Positions 60,861 through 64,000 of a stretch of 64,000 nucleotides of DNA are shown piece by piece. The translations under genes and the position numbers were made by a program. Below the pieces are notes generated by a model. The model had not been told where the DNA came from and searched no databases. It was given only the letters and a program-made list of their open reading frames with translations. Origin of the DNA: Aquila chrysaetos chrysaetos (Eukaryota > Chordata > Aves > Accipitriformes > Accipitridae); contig NC_044014.1 of NCBI RefSeq assembly GCF_900496995.4, positions 7,659,001 through 7,723,000 on the forward strand. Reading direction: 5' to 3'. How positions within the stretch are numbered: the first letter of the stretch is position 1; every line of letters starts with the position of its first letter.

Positions 60861-62499
60861 TTCTGCTGTTGTGGTAACCTCTACCGTTACCTACATAAGC
60901 CTTTGTCAAATAAATTGGCCATTTGCCAGCAAATTCTGGCACTGGAATGCAAAAAAAAAAAAGCATCACAGCAGTTTTTTAGGCTGAACTGTAAACGTAT
61001 CTAACTCTCTGGGTTTTTCAACTAAATTAGTAAAATTGTTATAATTCCTAGTTAGGACATGGTTGCACGAAGATGTCTGGTACCTGTGTAATTTATTCTC
61101 CAAAGTGTATGGGAATAAACTGTAGGTGTAAGCGTACAGCAGGCATGCCTGTGACTATATGATTTGTGTGTGTTTTAGCTATGCTTGTCCCACAGAAGTA
61201 GTCTGAGAACAGCATGGAGACCTCCAAGCTAGCTATATGTAGGCAGAGACGTATGAGAGCTGACAAATCTTTCTGCAGTGGTTAAAAAGTTCCTGCCCCA
61301 GGTGCCTTTCCTCCTCTAGTGTCTCTTCAGTGGAGTAAAAAGGTTCCTGTGCCCAAAGCTCAGCTGTTAAGGTTAAAGTCTGGTATTTCTTCTGTTAGTG
61401 ATGCTGGGTCTATGGTAAGATGCTGGACTTGGCATCAGAGTGACCAAGAGGCTGGCATTGTTGTCTGTCACTAATTGTGCTGGGGAGGCATGAACCTCCA
61501 GGAGAGTCAGAGCAGGCAGCTGGAAGCAGAAATCAGTACAGCAACACCAGCCAGGTCTAGTTGATAGGACAACTGTTTCTGCAGCAACCATCTCAAAACC
61601 TGGTCCTGCTTATGTGCAGTGGCTGGGGTTGAAGGAGCACCAAAGACAAGTCAAGGCTGTCTTTGCCCTAGTGGTGTTTTGGTGGTTTTTTTTGTAAACT
61701 AAATTTTTAGCAAAACAGCATGTTCAATAACCATATAATAGGAAAGAACGTGTCTGTGCAGAATCTCTTGTGGCTTCATGGTCTGAAGTATTATACTTTT
61801 TAATTGCTTATCTTTTTAAGGACAAACCAGTTATCTTGATGCAATACATGGTAATGCCTGTAGCCTTAGGGTCTTAATTTCTATTTACACTTGATTCAGG
61901 AAGTTTCAGTGCTCTTTAGACATGCATCTTAAATATTCTTTAATCATCAGTGGTAATTATCTTGCAAGTCAGTAGGCAACTGCCTTAGTTTAAATACCTA
62001 GCTGCTCTACAGAAAAAAAGGTGAATGAATGAAGTAGAAATTCTACTAACTGTAAAAACTTTGTAAACCTAGGTAGAAATTTGTATTCAGAAACTGGAGG
62101 AAAATATGTAAATTATTCATGTATTACTGTGAGTAACAAAACATCTTTTCCCTTTGAGGAACTATATGCTTCTGCACCAATTTTAGCAAAAGTAGTGTTG
62201 GAGTCTTACAAAATTATTGCAAAAATTTGTAAGTGGTGTAATTAACATAGTCCTCGTGGTAGTTAAACAAACATTCAGATCTCTTCAGTATTTTTATATG
62301 AAGTTGTGCTTAGCAGGGCTTCATAGGTCGTCTTTATTTTTTTATTTCTTTCTCTGAAGTGTGAGAGGAACTCACGCTATGTAAACATGCAGCAGTGCTT
62401 CCCTAGACCACTGCTGAAATTACTAGGGCTCCCCAAGAAAGCCGTGCTTTGCCTGCGAGCTGTACTGCACAAGATGGGGCCTATGGGGAAATTTTTACA

Positions 62500-62585
62500 A
62501 ACAGCCTTAGTCCTATTTTCAGAAGTTACTTGAGCATTTAAGATTGCAAATCTTATTAAAAGTTGATGGGTGTTAGGCTTCTAGA
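62500..62585. repeat. Amniote palindromic repeat fragment in intron 1
   Basis: TTTTCAGAAGTTACTTGAGC, TTAAAAGTTGATGGGTGTTA and GGCTTCTAG follow the pattern TTTTCAGAAGTGACTTAGG...TTGAAAGTCAATGGGAGTTAGGCTCCTAA. Confidence 0.6.
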
Positions 62586-62701
62586 GCTGAACAGCTGTAC
62601 TTGTAAAAGTCTTATATACATGTAAAAGTGCAGATAGGTGGTTAGTGGGATTTTTGGCAGCACATACTCACTTAATGCCAATTTAAATTGTTATGAGATA
62701 A

Positions 62702-62835
62702 GAGCCACTGAAAGTCCTGTTTTCCCATTGGTGTCTTTAGGTGCTTAGAAACCTAGAAAATGTCCTTTTTGAAACTCACTTCTGAAAAAATAATTCTGAG
62801 TCCTTAAGCGTTTAGATGTTTTTGTAAAGTTATCG
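62702..62835. repeat. Amniote palindromic repeat fragment in intron 1
   Basis: CCACTGAAAGTCCTGTTTTC, CCATTGGTGTCTTTAGGTGC TTAGAAACCTA and CTTTTTGAAACTCACTTCTG match the same family as the copy 120 bases to the left (GAAAGTCAATGGGACTTAGGTGCCTAA, CTTTTGAAAAT). Possibly one family inserted twice, or one disrupted copy. Confidence 0.6.
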
Positions 62836-64000
62836 TGGTTTTCTACTTGTATGCCTTTGTGCAATGCGGTGTGTAGTTGCTGTCTCCTTTAAGCATTAGT
62901 TGGAGACGTGGATGCAATATTTGTACGTATATGTGGGAGGAGGGCAAACTTTCAAGAATATATTTGCAAATGCGATCTCAAACAAAATGCTCTTTCTTTT
63001 TTTCCTTTTATTAAATCCTTTTAGATACAAAATATTCCTAGTCCTGTGTTGGCAGTAAACTAAGGGTAATATATTTGGACCCAAAGACCTTCTAGCCGTG
63101 ACTATGGTGTGGGAACTGAGACACCCAGTGCCTTTCAAGACCAAGTCCAATGTCTTTATTACCAAAGCATTCTGATGGTTGAAAGCTATATTCATTGTTT
63201 CAGAAACACTAATCTGTTTTATTAAGCAATGTTTTTACTTTCAAATATGTTCAACAGGCTTGTGGTGTTATTAAATCCAGAGTTATTTTCTTATGTTGAT
63301 GTAACCTTAACATTTCTTGCTTTGTTTGGGGATGAATGAGATCCAGTTATTTGATGAAGTGTCTATTGGTAATATTTCTACTTTTTAATATATTTAATAG
63401 CTTCCTCTTTCCAACACAGCTGTACATATGGTGCTGTAAGAGACAGACTCAAGAGTCACCGGGGTATTGCAAAAAAGATATTTAATATTCTGCACAATGC
63501 TGAACCCTGTCAGCAATTCCCTAGTGCTTTTTTAGTAAGGAGGTATGAGAAGTGAAGGCTACCAGCTGATTTTTGAATTCCTAGGAAGACCGTAGGGTGT
63601 GTGACATTCAGCTTTTTGTATTTTTATTTTTTTTTATTTAGCATTTTATAATTTGGAATAAAAATTTAAAAATTCACTGCAGCTTCAGAGACATTATGTT
63701 AGGGAAAAATAATCCTTTTTTCTGTATAGTTTTTTTTTGTTACTTGTCATATCTTAAGAAAAATACTCTCTGCAGTAAAGTTTTCAGAGAGAGGCCTCAC
63801 GATAGGATTTGCGCGTCTTTGTTCTAGTAAACTTGCTCTGGCGCAGGACTTAATGAAACAAAGCAGTATATTTACCATAATTTGATAGTGAAAATTTTGT
63901 ACGCACCATCATGCAATGTCCTTTCTCTTTCTTTCTGAAACTAATGATTTTTTGAATTCTTAAAAGTGAAAATTCCTGGGACAGTTAGATCCAGATGTGG

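Larger units (their letters stand above)
60259..64000 (+). other. RAB11FIP2: RAB11FIP2 intron 1 (5' part)
   Basis: The intron opens with GTAAGTC and is still open at the window edge. I looked for exon 2, which should begin with codons for W-F-R-L-E-S after an acceptor AG, and did not find it. The sequence is AT-rich with ordinary homopolymer runs. It contains three old dispersed-repeat relics (near 60798-60860, 62500-62585 and 62702-62835). No other exon is evident on either strand. Confidence 0.85.

Noticed and set aside
63985-64000. Possible RAB11FIP2 exon 2 at the window edge (TTAGATCCAGATGTGG)
   Set aside because: The bases after the AG do not give the expected continuation, TGG then TTY, in phase 2.
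1-64000. tRNA or rRNA genes, endogenous retrovirus with LTRs, CRISPR array, bacterial operons
   Set aside because: No intact A-box plus B-box pair, no paired long terminal repeats or primer-binding site, no regularly spaced repeats, and no prokaryotic gene organisation were found by reading.

Overview
The window is vertebrate nuclear DNA, most likely from a bird, although a crocodilian or turtle cannot be excluded from sequence alone. The reasons are one recognisable gene with a vertebrate intron/exon structure and CpG-island promoter (RAB11FIP2), CR1-type LINE remnants, MIR/L2-like relics and other very old amniote dispersed repeats, and no L1, Alu or other mammal-specific young repeats. Repeat density is low and every repeat I recognise is strongly diverged, as in bird genomes. 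There is nothing bacterial: no operons, CRISPR array or prophage.

Layout. Positions 1 to about 58,700 form a long non-coding interval (a small gene desert) of mostly AT-rich unique sequence. It carries scattered ancient repeats: CR1 fragments at 5765-5840 (-) and 49335-49842 (+); MIR-like SINEs at 20005-20136, 24945-25065 and 26905-27060; L2-like tails at 14585-14705 and 37240-37352; and several copies of near-palindromic, MITE-like amniote repeats. Small GC/CpG-rich pockets lie near 1690-2070, 12960-13110, 13480-13640, 15875-16012 and 25600-25720. AT-rich blocks with homeobox-, POU- and E-box-like words (for example 12590-12860 and 36180-36370) look like candidate conserved regulatory elements. 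Three open reading frames have enough coding character to be worth testing (4002-4332 on -, 44504-44674 on +, 54445-54981 on -), but none matches a protein I recognise.

About 58,725-59,900 is a strong CpG island with a conspicuous polypurine tract. It holds the promoter and 5' UTR of RAB11FIP2 on the + strand. The first coding exon (59906-60258) encodes the N-terminus and nearly all of the C2 domain of this Rab11 effector. It ends at a consensus splice donor, and intron 1 runs off the right edge. In human the same promoter region lies next to the divergent lncRNA gene CASC2, so the interval to the left may hold a transcript of that kind on the - strand. This is synteny-based inference, not something the sequence shows.

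I did not find a new multi-gene system. The observations most worth following up are the unassigned candidate exon at 4002-4332, the possible divergent transcript from the CpG island, the promoter polypurine tract, the candidate regulatory blocks, and the set of fossil near-palindromic repeats. Repeat family assignments rest on remembered consensus patterns and have not been checked with a masking program.
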